A stretch of 64,000 nt of DNA, from positions 372,001-436,000 of the forward strand of contig JAUYVI010000005.1 of the NCBI GenBank assembly GCA_030715195.1, in the 5' to 3' direction. The first letter of the stretch is position 1, and the number at the start of each line of letters is the position of its first letter. The notes under the pieces were generated by a model. The model saw nothing but the letters and a program-made list of their open reading frames with translations. It was not told the origin of the DNA and did no database searches. Position numbers and translations under genes: made by a program. Below are positions 13,495 through 22,372 of the stretch, piece after piece. Origin of the DNA: Dongia sedimenti (lineage in GTDB: Bacteria; Pseudomonadota; Alphaproteobacteria; Dongiales; Dongiaceae).

Positions 13495-14159
13495 AGTCAA
13501 AGGGCGCCAAGCTCGCGGCCGGCCAAATGGTCGGCCGCAAGCTCCCCTATTACAACCAGAGCACCGACTTCACCTGCGGGCCGTCCTCGCTGATGATGGC
13601 GATGACGGCGCTCGACAAGACGCAGCCGATCGATCGCGCCCATGAGCTCCAATTGTGGCGCGAGGCCAACACCGTCTTCATGGGCAAGGGCCATCCCGGC
13701 TCCAGCCCCTACGGCCTGGCCCTGGCCGGCTGGCGGCGTGGTTTCCACATCACGCTCTGGCTCAGCAAGCGCGGCCCCTATCTGCTGAAATATCAGAAGA
13801 AGGCGGATCTCCGGAAGGTCTCCGACCTGGTGCAGCGCGAGGACGAGAAGCTGCTGAAGGCGGCGAAAGTCCCGATGCTGCTGAAGAAATGGACCATTGC
13901 CGATCTGAAGTCCGCGATCGAATCCGGTGCGGTTCCCCTGGTCCTGGTCTCGACCAATGTCTTTCACGGCGACAACGGCCCGCATTGGGTCGCCATCTCC
14001 GGCGTCGATGACGAGAACGTCTACGTCAACGATCCCTGGATCACCCGCAAGAAACGCCAGACCCCGAAATCCCAGACCGCACGCCCGGCAACCCACGCGG
14101 ATTTCATGAAGATGGCGCTCTACGACGGCGAACGCGCCGTCGTGCTCGTGTCGAACTGA
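13455..14159 (+). CDS. C39-like cysteine peptidase family protein
   Basis: This 234-residue protein has the papain-fold triad expected of C39-like peptidases: C41 in [16 protein letters not shown]177 in [10 protein letters not shown] and D193 in VYVNDPW. No transporter domain is attached, unlike bacteriocin-exporter C39 domains. The ATG at 13455 overlaps the end of sucB by 40 bases and has its AAGGA too close; an internal ATG at 13527 is the alternative and keeps the whole catalytic core. It sits between sucB and lpd, in line with the 2-oxoglutarate dehydrogenase genes, so co-transcription is likely. Substrate is unknown. Confidence 0.8.
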   Translation: MPRRSPAPAARTLKSKGAKLAAGQMVGRKLPYYNQSTDFTCGPSSLMMAMTALDKTQPIDRAHELQLWREANTVFMGKGHPGSSPYGLALAGWRRGFHITLWLSKRGPYLLKYQKKADLRKVSDLVQREDEKLLKAAKVPMLLKKWTIADLKSAIESGAVPLVLVSTNVFHGDNGPHWVAISGVDDENVYVNDPWITRKKRQTPKSQTARPATHADFMKMALYDGERAVVLVSN

Positions 14160-14178
14160 TCAATGAACCCGGTGCCTC

Positions 14179-14265
14179 GTACCCCCACCCCAGCCCGCCC
14201 CCGATTCGGGGGCGGGTGAAGAGAGTCCCCTCCCCCGAATCGGGGGAGGGTTAGGGTGGGGGTGC
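14179..14265 (+). repeat. Palindromic REP-like element before lpd (second copy)
   Basis: Same family as the sucA-sucB element. Outer arms are GTACCCCCACCC (14179-14190) and GGGTGGGGGTGC (14254-14265), now with one G-T pair. Hairpin one is CCCGCCCCCGA-T-TCGGGGGCGGG at 14194-14216; hairpin two is CCCTCCCCCGA-A-TCGGGGGAGGG at 14228-14250. In hairpin one the T-A pair of the other copy is replaced by G-C on both arms, a compensatory change that supports selection or copying at the structure level. Confidence 0.85.
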
Positions 14266-14297
14266 GAATCACCCTCTGCAAAACGGAACCAAAAAAG

Positions 14298-15710
14298 ATG
14301 GCCGACGAACAATCCTTCGACGTGGTGATCATCGGTGGCGGGCCGGGTGGTTATGTCTGCGCCATCAAGGCGTCACAGCTCGGCTTGAAGACCGCCTGTA
14401 TCGAGAATCGCGGCGCGCTCGGGGGCACCTGCCTCAACGTCGGCTGCATTCCCTCGAAGGCGCTGCTCTCCTCCTCCGAGGAATTCGACAAGGTCTCGCA
14501 CCATCTGGCGGCCCACGGCATCACCGCGGAAAAGATCGGCCTCGATCTTCCGAAGATGCTGGCGCGCAAGGACAAGGTCGTCGCCGACTTCACCAAGGGC
14601 GTCGAGTTCCTGTTCAAGAAATACAAGGTGACCTATCTGAAGGGTACCGGCCGCCTGCTGGGCGGCGGGCGCGTCGAGATTCTGTCCGCACCGGGCCAGG
14701 CCGAGCAGGTCTCGGCCAAGCACATCGTCATCGCCACCGGCTCCGAGCCGACGCCGCTTCCGGGCATCACCATCGACGAGAAGAAGATCGTCTCCTCGAC
14801 CGGCGCGCTCACGCTGGAGAAGGTGCCGAACCACCTGGTGGTGATCGGCGGCGGCGTGATCGGGCTGGAATTGGGCTCGGTCTGGCGCCGGCTCGGCGCC
14901 AAGGTCACCGTGGTCGAGTTCCTCGACCGCATCGTGCCGACCATGGATGTCGAGATCGGCCAGCAGTTCCAGAAGATCCTCACCAAGCAGGGCCTCGCCT
15001 TCAAGCTCGGCGCCAAGGTCACCGGCGTGAAGCCGAACGGCGAAGCGCTCGACGTGACGATCGAGCCGGCGAAAGGCGGCGCCGCGGAGACCATGCAGGC
15101 CGATGTTGTGCTGGTCGCGATCGGCCGGCGGCCCTATGTCTCCGGCGTCGGCCTGGAAATGGCCGGGGTCGAGCGCGACGAGAAAGGCCGGGTCAAGACC
15201 GACGGCCATTTCAAGACCAACATCCCCGGCATCTATGCGATCGGCGATGTGATCGCCGGCCCGATGCTGGCCCACAAGGCCGAGGAGGAGGGCGTCGCCC
15301 TGGCCGAGATGCTGGCCGGCCAGGCGGGCCATGTGAACTACGAGACCTGCCCGAACATCGTCTACACCGCGCCGGAATTGGCTTCCGTCGGCAAGACCGA
15401 GGAAGAGCTCAAAGCGGCCGGCATCGAGTACAAGATCGGCAAGTTCCCCTTCATCGCCAACGGCCGCGCCAAGGCGGCGGGTGAAACGGACGGATTGGTG
15501 AAGCTGCTGGCCGATGCCAAGACCGACCGCCTGCTCGGCGCCCATATCCTCGGCCCCAATGCCGGCACCATGATCCATGAATGCGTCATGGCGATGGAAT
15601 TCCAAGGCTCCGCCGAAGACGTGGCGAGAGCCTTCCACGGCCATCCCACCCACAGCGAAGCGATCAAGGAAGCCGCGCTGGCGATCACGAGCTCGACGAT
15701 TCATATGTAG
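14298..15710 (+). CDS. lpd: Dihydrolipoyl dehydrogenase (E3)
   Basis: This 470-residue flavoprotein reoxidises dihydrolipoyl groups with NAD+. It has the FAD-binding GGGPGGYV, the redox-active disulfide C45/C50 in GGTCLNVGCIPSK, the NAD-binding GGGVIGLELGS, and the C-terminal catalytic HGHPTHSEAIKEA. The ATG at 14298 is chosen by homology of MADEQSFDVVIIGGG; the open frame upstream is repeat-derived. It follows sucA-sucB and the C39-like gene and so probably serves the 2-oxoglutarate complex. Confidence 0.98.
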   Translation: MADEQSFDVVIIGGGPGGYVCAIKASQLGLKTACIENRGALGGTCLNVGCIPSKALLSSSEEFDKVSHHLAAHGITAEKIGLDLPKMLARKDKVVADFTKGVEFLFKKYKVTYLKGTGRLLGGGRVEILSAPGQAEQVSAKHIVIATGSEPTPLPGITIDEKKIVSSTGALTLEKVPNHLVVIGGGVIGLELGSVWRRLGAKVTVVEFLDRIVPTMDVEIGQQFQKILTKQGLAFKLGAKVTGVKPNGEALDVTIEPAKGGAAETMQADVVLVAIGRRPYVSGVGLEMAGVERDEKGRVKTDGHFKTNIPGIYAIGDVIAGPMLAHKAEEEGVALAEMLAGQAGHVNYETCPNIVYTAPELASVGKTEEELKAAGIEYKIGKFPFIANGRAKAAGETDGLVKLLADAKTDRLLGAHILGPNAGTMIHECVMAMEFQGSAEDVARAFHGHPTHSEAIKEAALAITSSTIHM

Positions 15711-15746
15711 CGCTGGATCATCCACCGCGCGAAGCTGGCCACAGCA

Positions 15747-15884
15747 CGGCTGCATTGCCCCCACCCAACCCTCCCCCTAAAGAGGGGAGGGCTTCCACCG
15801 AGTGGTCGGTCGAACCGAGCTAAGCCAGCTGCGAATGCTCTTCTCCCCCTCTTCAGGGGGAGTAAGAGGGGGGCACTGCAGCCG
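15747..15884 (+). repeat. Second-type structured palindromic repeat between lpd and xthA
   Basis: CGGCTGCATTGCCCCC (15747-15762) pairs with the stretch ending CACTGCAGCCG (15868-15884) over about 16 bases with one mismatch. Inside are CCCTCCCC (15769-15776)/GGGGAGGG (15784-15791) and CTCCCCCT-CTTC-AGGGGGAG (15843-15862). The architecture, two hairpins within a long stem, equals that of the two REP-like elements upstream, but the sequence differs, so it is a separate family. Confidence 0.75.
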
Positions 15885-15949
15885 TGAGGTTAATTGCCCT
15901 CGCATCGATGGAGGATCCAGCGCGTCGACCTCAAGGAAGCCGATCGCAG

Positions 15950-16780
15950 ATGCGCATCGCCACCTACAACATCAACGGCATCACCGCCCGCCTGCCGAGC
16001 CTGCTGGACTGGCTGAAAGAAACCCAGCCCGACATCGCCTGCCTGCAGGAGCTGAAGACACCCGACGACCGCTTCCCCGCGGCGGAGCTGAAGAGAGCCG
16101 GTTACAACGCCATCTGGCATGGCCAGAAATCCTGGAACGGCGTCGCCATCCTCGCCCGCGGTCAGACACCGGTCGAAATCCGCCGCGCCCTGCCCGGCGA
16201 TCCCCACGACAGCCACAGCCGCTACATCGAGGCCAAGGTCGGTGCTCTCACCATCGCCTGTCTGTATCTGCCGAACGGCAATCCCGCGCCGGGGCCGAAG
16301 TTCGACTACAAACTCATGTGGTTCGCGCGCCTCATCGTCCACGCGAAGACGCTGCTGAAGAGCGGCGATCCTGTGATCCTGGCCGGCGACTTCAACGTCA
16401 TGCCGACCGAGCTCGACGTCTACAAGCCGGAGAACTGGGAGGGCGACGCGCTATTCCGCCCGGAAGTGCGTGAAGCCTATCGCCGCCTGATCGCGCAAGG
16501 CTGGACCGATGCGATCCGCAAGAAGCACCCGAAGGAGCGCATCTACACCTTCTGGAAATACTGGCGGAATTCCTTCGCCCGCGACGCCGGCCTGCGCATC
16601 GACCACCTGCTGCTGACCCCGGACCTCGCCAAGAAACTGAAAGCCGCCGGTGTCGACAAGGCGACCCGCGGCCGCCCGCATTCCAGCGATCATGCGCCGG
16701 CGTGGATCGAGCTCGGCGTGGCGGCCAAGAAGGCGGTGACGAAGGCGAAGAAGAAGGCTCAGACGAAGCGCGCCAGATAG
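15950..16780 (+). CDS. xthA: Exodeoxyribonuclease III (AP endonuclease)
   Basis: This is a 276-residue endonuclease/exonuclease/phosphatase-fold enzyme for abasic-site repair. It starts MRIATYNINGITARL and has the metal-binding CLQELKT, the catalytic LAGDFNVMPTELDV and the terminal SSDHAPAWIEL. The ATG at 15950 has AAGGAA 11 bases upstream; an open frame continues upstream without conservation. The C-terminus is a Lys-rich tail of about 20 residues. Its 3' end overlaps by 22 bases the 3' end of the convergent uvrA-like gene. Confidence 0.95.
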   Translation: MRIATYNINGITARLPSLLDWLKETQPDIACLQELKTPDDRFPAAELKRAGYNAIWHGQKSWNGVAILARGQTPVEIRRALPGDPHDSHSRYIEAKVGALTIACLYLPNGNPAPGPKFDYKLMWFARLIVHAKTLLKSGDPVILAGDFNVMPTELDVYKPENWEGDALFRPEVREAYRRLIAQGWTDAIRKKHPKERIYTFWKYWRNSFARDAGLRIDHLLLTPDLAKKLKAAGVDKATRGRPHSSDHAPAWIELGVAAKKAVTKAKKKAQTKRAR

Positions 16781-19275
16781 CCCGCCGTCCGGCTCCCCTT
16801 CGCCGCGGCCAGTTTCGCCGGCGGCCCGGCCGCCACCAGCTTGCCGCCTTCATCGCCCGAGCCGGGGCCGATATCGATCACCCAGTCCGCTGCCGCGACC
16901 AGGCTCATGTCGTGCTCGACCACCACGACCGTATTCCCCGCATCGACCAGCCGCCGCAGCTGCTCGATCAGCCGCACCACGTCTGAAGGGTGCAAACCGG
17001 TGGTCGGCTCGTCGAGGATGTAGAGCGTGTTGCCGTGCTGGATCCGCTGCAGCTCGGTCGCGAGCTTGATGCGCTGCGCCTCGCCGCCGGAGAGCTCGGT
17101 CGCCGGCTGGCCCAGCCGCAGATAGCCGAGCCCGACCTCCTGCACCACCGAGAGCGCGCGCTGCAGGTTGGGTTCGGCCGCGAAGAACTGCGCGGCCTCG
17201 TCCACGGTCAGCGCGAGCACCTCGGCGATGTTGCGGTCCTGGTACTTGATCTCCAGCGTCGCCGGATTGTAGCGCGTGCCCTGGCAGACCGGGCAGGGCG
17301 CGTAGACGCTGGGCAGGAACAACAGCTCCACCATCACCCAGCCCTCGCCGCGGCAATTGTCGCAGCGCCCCTTGGCGACGTTGAACGAGAACCGCCCGGC
17401 ATCGAAATGCCGCGCCTTCGCCGCCTTGGTCGCGGCGAACAGCTTGCGCACGTGGTCGAACAGCCCGGTATAGGTCGCGAGGTTGGAGCGCGGCGTGCGG
17501 CCGATCGGCTTCTGGTCCACCACCACCAGCCGCTTCACCCGCTCGAGATCGCCGCCGATCCGGCCCTCGGTCGGGATCGCCGTCTCGCGCTCCAGCAGGT
17601 CGGTGTCGTCCTCCTCGGTCGGCGCATGGCCGAGCTTCGCGGCGACCAGCTCCACCATGGCCTGGCTGACCAGGCTGGACTTGCCCGAGCCGGAAATCCC
17701 GGTGACCGCAGTCAGCACGCCGACCGGGAAATCGACATCCAGCTTCTCCAGGTTGTTGCGGGTGATGCCTTCCAGCTTCAGCCATTGCTTCGGCGCGATC
17801 GGCGCGCGCTTCCGCTCGGTCTTCTCGGCGAACAGATAACGGCGAGTCTGCGAGTCCTGGACGTCCTTCAGCCCTTCCAGCGGTCCGCTGTAGAGGATGC
17901 GCCCGCCCTTCTCGCCGGCGCCGGGACCGACATCGACGATCCAGTCGGCGGCGCGCATGACATCGACCTCGTGCTCGACCACGAACAGCGAGTTCCCGGC
18001 CGCCTTCAGCCGCCCCAGCGCCCGCAGCAGCGCCTCGGTATCGGCCGGATGCAAGCCGGCGGAGGGCTCGTCCAGCACATAGACCACGCCGAACAGGTTG
18101 GACTTCACCTGGGTCGCCAGCCGCAACCGCTGCAACTCGCCCGGCGACAGGGTCGGCGTGCTGCGTTCCAACGTGAGATAGCCGAGCCCGAGCTCCAGGA
18201 TCACCGCGATCCGCCCGACCAGGTCCTCGGCGATCCGCTGCACCACCGTCGCCTGTTCCGGGTGGTCGTGCTGCATCTTCGGCGTCACCTTGCCCTCGGC
18301 ATATGGCGCGAAGACGGTGGCGACCAGCTTCAGCGGTAGGCGCGACATCTCGGTGATATCGAGCCCGGCGAATTTCACGGACAAGGCTTCGCGCTTCAGC
18401 CGCTTCCCATGACAGAGCGGGCATTCGCTGTTGATCATGAACTGCATCGCCCGCTTCTTCATCAGCGGGCTTTCGGTGTTGGCGAAGCTGCTGAGGATGT
18501 GGCGCCGCGCGCTGGTGAAGGTGCCCTGATAGCTCGGCTCCTCCTTGCGCTTCAGCGCGCGCCTTGTTTCCGCCGGCGTATATCCGGCATAGACCGGCAC
18601 CACCGGCTGCTCCTCGCTGAACAGCAGGAAGTCGCGGTCCTTCTTCGGCAGGTCGCGCCAGGGAATATCGACATCGATGCCCATGGTGACCGCGATGTCC
18701 CGCTGGTTCTGCCCACCCCAGGCGGTCGGCCAGGCCGCGATGGCGCGCTCACGGATGGTCTTGGAATCGTCCGGCACCATGGACTTCTCGGTCACCTCGT
18801 AGACGCGGCCCAGCCCGTGGCATTTCGGGCAGGCGCCTTCCGCCGTGTTGGGCGAGAAGCTCTCGGCATAGAGCAGCGCCTGTCCCTTCGGATAATCACC
18901 GGCCCGCGAATAGAGCATGCGCAGCAGGTTGGAGAGGGTGGTGACGCTGCCGACCGAGGAGCGCGTGGTCGGCGAGCCGCGCTGCTGCTGTAGGGCGACC
19001 GCCGGCGGCAGACCGTCGATCTCATCCACCTCCGGCACCGACATCTGGTGAAAGAGCCGCCGCGCATAGGGCGAGACCGATTCCAGATAGCGCCGCTGCG
19101 CCTCGGCATAGAGCGTCGAGAACGCCAGCGACGACTTGCCCGAGCCCGAGACGCCGGTGAACACCACCAGCTTCTCGCGCGGGATCTCGACGTCGATGTT
19201 CTTCAGATTGTGCTGCCGGGCGCCGCGGACGCGCACCATCCCGTGGTCGGTGGGCTTTTGGACTCGGTCGGACAT
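16759..19275 (-). CDS. UvrA-like ABC ATPase (class II, excinuclease subunit A paralogue)
   Basis: The 838-residue protein has two ABC modules: Walker [13 protein letters not shown] and signature [14 protein letters not shown] in the first, [12 protein letters not shown] and [17 protein letters not shown] in the second. Zinc-type Cys pairs ([30 protein letters not shown]) are present. It is about 100 residues shorter than canonical UvrA and carries the LSPGE variant, which marks the UvrA2-type paralogues linked to tolerance of DNA-damaging compounds. The ATG at 19275 ([12 protein letters not shown]) is preferred; the upstream extension is unconserved. A second, canonical uvrA is expected elsewhere. 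Confidence 0.93.
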   Translation of the reverse strand: MSDRVQKPTDHGMVRVRGARQHNLKNIDVEIPREKLVVFTGVSGSGKSSLAFSTLYAEAQRRYLESVSPYARRLFHQMSVPEVDEIDGLPPAVALQQQRGSPTTRSSVGSVTTLSNLLRMLYSRAGDYPKGQALLYAESFSPNTAEGACPKCHGLGRVYEVTEKSMVPDDSKTIRERAIAAWPTAWGGQNQRDIAVTMGIDVDIPWRDLPKKDRDFLLFSEEQPVVPVYAGYTPAETRRALKRKEEPSYQGTFTSARRHILSSFANTESPLMKKRAMQFMINSECPLCHGKRLKREALSVKFAGLDITEMSRLPLKLVATVFAPYAEGKVTPKMQHDHPEQATVVQRIAEDLVGRIAVILELGLGYLTLERSTPTLSPGELQRLRLATQVKSNLFGVVYVLDEPSAGLHPADTEALLRALGRLKAAGNSLFVVEHEVDVMRAADWIVDVGPGAGEKGGRILYSGPLEGLKDVQDSQTRRYLFAEKTERKRAPIAPKQWLKLEGITRNNLEKLDVDFPVGVLTAVTGISGSGKSSLVSQAMVELVAAKLGHAPTEEDDTDLLERETAIPTEGRIGGDLERVKRLVVVDQKPIGRTPRSNLATYTGLFDHVRKLFAATKAAKARHFDAGRFSFNVAKGRCDNCRGEGWVMVELLFLPSVYAPCPVCQGTRYNPATLEIKYQDRNIAEVLALTVDEAAQFFAAEPNLQRALSVVQEVGLGYLRLGQPATELSGGEAQRIKLATELQRIQHGNTLYILDEPTTGLHPSDVVRLIEQLRRLVDAGNTVVVVEHDMSLVAAADWVIDIGPGSGDEGGKLVAAGPPAKLAAAKGSRTAGYLARFV

Positions 19276-19293
19276 GAACTCTTGGGACTTGCT

Positions 19294-19332
19294 GGAAAGG
19301 CGGCATCCTAGGCGGTGATGCCGCCGCTTTCC
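19294..19332 (+). other. Imperfect inverted repeat between divergent uvrA-like and ABC transporter genes
   Basis: GGAAAGGCGGCATC (19294-19307) pairs with GATGCCGCCGCTTTCC (19317-19332) with a two-base bulge, around a 9-base loop. It lies in the 140-base divergent intergenic region and may be an operator or an RNA leader element for either side. No regulator is identified. Confidence 0.35.
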
Positions 19333-19415
19333 AAGCGGAACCATCGCGCTTTTCGGCAGTTTTCCCTAGGCCGCCGCGCCGCAAGAGCGCGCGTCACCGA
19401 TTGGGAGAAATCGCC

Positions 19416-20654
19416 ATGCTCCGCGCCGGATCGCTCATCGCCGCTTCGCTTGCGCTTTGCGCCGCCTTCATTCAACCCGCCGCAGCCAAGGTCACGATCT
19501 CGATCTCCTGCTCCTCGCTCGGCATCGAGATGGAGCTCTGCCGCGACGGCGCCCAGGCCTGGGCGCAGAAGACCGGCAACGAGGTGCGTCTGGTCTCGAC
19601 GCCCGCCGACGCGCAGGAGCGCCTCGCGCTCTACCAGAGCCTGCTCGCGTCGAAATCGGACAAGGTCGATATCTTCCAGATCGACGTGGTCTGGCCCGGG
19701 ATCCTCGCCAACCAGTTCCTCGATTTGAACCAGTTCATCGAGCCCGCCAAGCTCGACGGCTATTTCCAGACCCTGATCGCCAACAACACGGTCGACGGCA
19801 AGCTGATCGCGGTGCCGTGGTTCGTCGATGCCGGCATGCTCTATTACCGCAAGGACCTGCTCGACAAATACCAGCTCAAGGCACCCGAAACCTGGGCCGA
19901 GCTCGAGCAGGCGGCGAAGAAAGTGATGGAAGGCGAGAAGGGTATCCAGGGTTACGTCTTCCAGGGCAAGGCCTATGAGGGCCTGGTCTGCAACGCGCTG
20001 GAATGGATCACCAGCAATGGCGGCGGGGGATTGCTGGACCATGCCGGCCAGGCGACCTTCAACAATCCGCAAGCCGCCGCGGCCCTCGACCGCGCCAAGG
20101 GCTGGATCGGCACGATCGCGCCGCAAGGCGTGCTCGGCTATGACGAGGAGCAGGCGCGCGGCGCCTTCCAGTCCGGCAAGGCTGTCTTCATGCGCAACTG
20201 GCCCTATGCCTGGGCACTGGTGAACGCGCCCGACTCGCCGGTCAAGGACAAGGTCGGCGTGGTGCCGCTGCCCAAGGGCGACGGCGAGCATGCGGTGCAC
20301 ACCGGCACGTTGGGCGGCCAGAGCCTCGCGGTCTCGAAACACTCGGCCCATCCCAAGGAGGCGGTCGATCTCATCCTCTATCTCGCCGGCGCCGAGGAGG
20401 AGAAACGCCGCGCGATCAAGGGCTCGTTCAATCCCTCGCTGAAGAGCGTCTACAACGAGCCGGAGCTGAAGCAGGATCCGTTCTTCTCGACCTTCAGCAC
20501 CATCTTGAGCAGTGTCGCAACCCGCCCGGCCGCGGTGGCGGGCAAGGGCTATAACCAGTTCTCCAGCCAGTTCGTGCGCGCGGTCCATGCGACCCTCCAG
20601 GGTCAGGGCAGTGCTGCCGACAATCTTTCGGGCATTCGCACCAGCTGGAAGTAG
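19416..20654 (+). CDS. Carbohydrate-type ABC transporter substrate-binding protein
   Basis: A cleavable signal peptide (SLALCAAFIQPAAA) precedes a family-1 extracellular solute-binding protein of 412 residues. Family features include FQIDVVWPG, the AVPWFVDAGMLYYRKDLL segment and EWITSNGGG. It resembles trehalose/maltose-type binding proteins (ThuE/AglE), but the sugar cannot be told from sequence. The ATG at 19416 has GGGAGA 7 bases upstream. It leads an operon with two permease genes; no ATPase gene is present. Confidence 0.9.
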   Translation: MLRAGSLIAASLALCAAFIQPAAAKVTISISCSSLGIEMELCRDGAQAWAQKTGNEVRLVSTPADAQERLALYQSLLASKSDKVDIFQIDVVWPGILANQFLDLNQFIEPAKLDGYFQTLIANNTVDGKLIAVPWFVDAGMLYYRKDLLDKYQLKAPETWAELEQAAKKVMEGEKGIQGYVFQGKAYEGLVCNALEWITSNGGGGLLDHAGQATFNNPQAAAALDRAKGWIGTIAPQGVLGYDEEQARGAFQSGKAVFMRNWPYAWALVNAPDSPVKDKVGVVPLPKGDGEHAVHTGTLGGQSLAVSKHSAHPKEAVDLILYLAGAEEEKRRAIKGSFNPSLKSVYNEPELKQDPFFSTFSTILSSVATRPAAVAGKGYNQFSSQFVRAVHATLQGQGSAADNLSGIRTSWK

Positions 20655-20660
20655 AGCGGC

Positions 20661-21551
20661 ATGCGCACGCTCGCCCAGCGGCGGGCGATCACCGCCTGGA
20701 GCTTCCTCACGCCGATGCTGGTCGTGCTGGCGCTGGTCGCCGGCTGGCCGCTGCTGCGCACCATCCTGCTCGGTTTCACCGATGCCGGGCTGGGCGACTT
20801 CGGAGAATCGCAATTCATCGGCCTCGCCAATTATCGCGGCCTTGCCTCCGATCCCTATTGGTGGCGCGCGGTCGCCAACACGCTTGGCTTCACTCTCATC
20901 TCGGTCTCGATCGAGACCGTCCTCGGCCTGATCATCGCCCTCACCTTGAACACGCATCTGAAGGCCCGCGGCCTGGTGCGCGCAGCGGTGCTGATCCCCT
21001 GGGCCATTCCGACGGTGGTGTCCGCGCGGATGTGGGGTTGGATGCTGAACGATCTCTACGGCGTGGTGAACGCGATGCTGCTGGGCCTGGGGGTGATCGA
21101 CCGGCCTTGGGCCTGGCTCGCCGATCCCACGCTCTCGATCGCCTCGGTGATCGCGGTCGATGTCTGGAAAGGCACGCCCTTCATGGCGCTGCTCAGCCTC
21201 GCCGCGCTCCAGGTCCTACCACGCGAAATCTATGAAGCCGCGCGGGTCGACGGCGTCAGCGCGGTCAAAGTGTTCTTCCAGGTCACCTTGCCGCTGATCC
21301 GACCGGCTCTATTCGTCGCAATCCTGTTCCGCAGCCTCGACGCGCTCCGGGTGTTCGACATCATCTACGTGCTGACCGGCGACAACCCCTCGACCGCCTC
21401 GATGTCGGTCTATGCGCGCCAGCAGCTGATCGATTTCCAGCAGGGCGGCATGGGCTCGGCGGCGGCGACCGCCCTGTTTCTGATCGTCGCGGTTTTCGCC
21501 ACCATCGTGGTCACGGCCGGGCGCCTGCGCATCGGCGGGGTGGTGCGATGA
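20661..21551 (+). CDS. Carbohydrate ABC transporter permease (MalF type)
   Basis: This 296-residue inner-membrane protein has about six hydrophobic segments and the EAA loop EAARVDGVSAVKVFFQVTLP that docks the transport ATPase. It begins 6 bases after the binding-protein gene, and its end overlaps the next permease by 4 bases (ATGA). The intact EAA loop means it still needs an ATPase partner, which is not encoded in this cluster. Confidence 0.92.
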   Translation: MRTLAQRRAITAWSFLTPMLVVLALVAGWPLLRTILLGFTDAGLGDFGESQFIGLANYRGLASDPYWWRAVANTLGFTLISVSIETVLGLIIALTLNTHLKARGLVRAAVLIPWAIPTVVSARMWGWMLNDLYGVVNAMLLGLGVIDRPWAWLADPTLSIASVIAVDVWKGTPFMALLSLAALQVLPREIYEAARVDGVSAVKVFFQVTLPLIRPALFVAILFRSLDALRVFDIIYVLTGDNPSTASMSVYARQQLIDFQQGGMGSAAATALFLIVAVFATIVVTAGRLRIGGVVR

Positions 21552-22372
21552 AAATCCTCGGCCGCATCGCCTTCTACCTGCTGGTCGCCTTCATCGTCTT
21601 CTATGCGGTCTTCCCGTTCTACTGGGCCATCGTCTCCTCGCTGAAGACGGGCAGCGCGCTGTTCACCGCCGATCTCATTCCGGCCAGCTCGACCTTCGAG
21701 AACTACGTGGCGCTGTTCCGCGAACAGCCCTTCGCCCGCAACATCCTGAATTCCGCCATCGTTGCCATCGTCACGACGGCGATCTCGCTCGGTCTCGCCG
21801 CGACCGCTTCCTATGCGCTCGGCCGCATGGCGTTCCGCGGCCGCACCGCGGTCTCCTTCGTGATCCTCAGCGTCTCGATGTTCCCGCAGATCGCGGTGCT
21901 GACCGGCATGTTCGAGCTCATCCAGGTGACCGGCCTCTATGACAGTCTCTCCGGCCTGATCCTCGCCGACCTCATCCTGACCCTGCCGTTCTCGACCTGG
22001 GTGCTGACCGCCTTCATGGGCGATCTGCCACGCGAGTTGGAGGAGGCCGCCATCATCGACGGCGCGCCGCCCTTGCGCATCCTGACCGACGTCTTCATTC
22101 CGGTGATGGCGCCGGCCTTGGTCGCGACCGGCCTGCTCGCCTTCATCCTGGCCTGGAACGAGTTCCTGTTCGCGCTCACCTTCACCCTCTCCGAGGAACA
22201 GCGCACGGTCCCCGTCGCGATCGCCCTCATCTCGGGCGCGGGCGGCTACGAGATCCCCTGGGGCCGCATCATGGCCGCCTCGGTCATCGTCACCGCCCCG
22301 CTGATCGTGCTGGTGCTGGCTTTGCAGCGCCGGATCGTGTCAGGGCTGACCGCGGGTGCGGTGAAGGGCTAA
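21548..22372 (+). CDS. Carbohydrate ABC transporter permease (MalG type)
   Basis: This 274-residue permease has six hydrophobic segments and the EAA loop EEAAIIDGAPPLRILTDVFIP. It overlaps the previous permease by 4 bases, and its stop overlaps by 4 bases the stop of the convergent betC gene. Together with the upstream gene it would form the membrane channel of a sugar importer; the usual MalK-type ATPase gene that follows in such operons is absent. Confidence 0.92.
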   Translation: MKILGRIAFYLLVAFIVFYAVFPFYWAIVSSLKTGSALFTADLIPASSTFENYVALFREQPFARNILNSAIVAIVTTAISLGLAATASYALGRMAFRGRTAVSFVILSVSMFPQIAVLTGMFELIQVTGLYDSLSGLILADLILTLPFSTWVLTAFMGDLPRELEEAAIIDGAPPLRILTDVFIPVMAPALVATGLLAFILAWNEFLFALTFTLSEEQRTVPVAIALISGAGGYEIPWGRIMAASVIVTAPLIVLVLALQRRIVSGLTAGAVKG

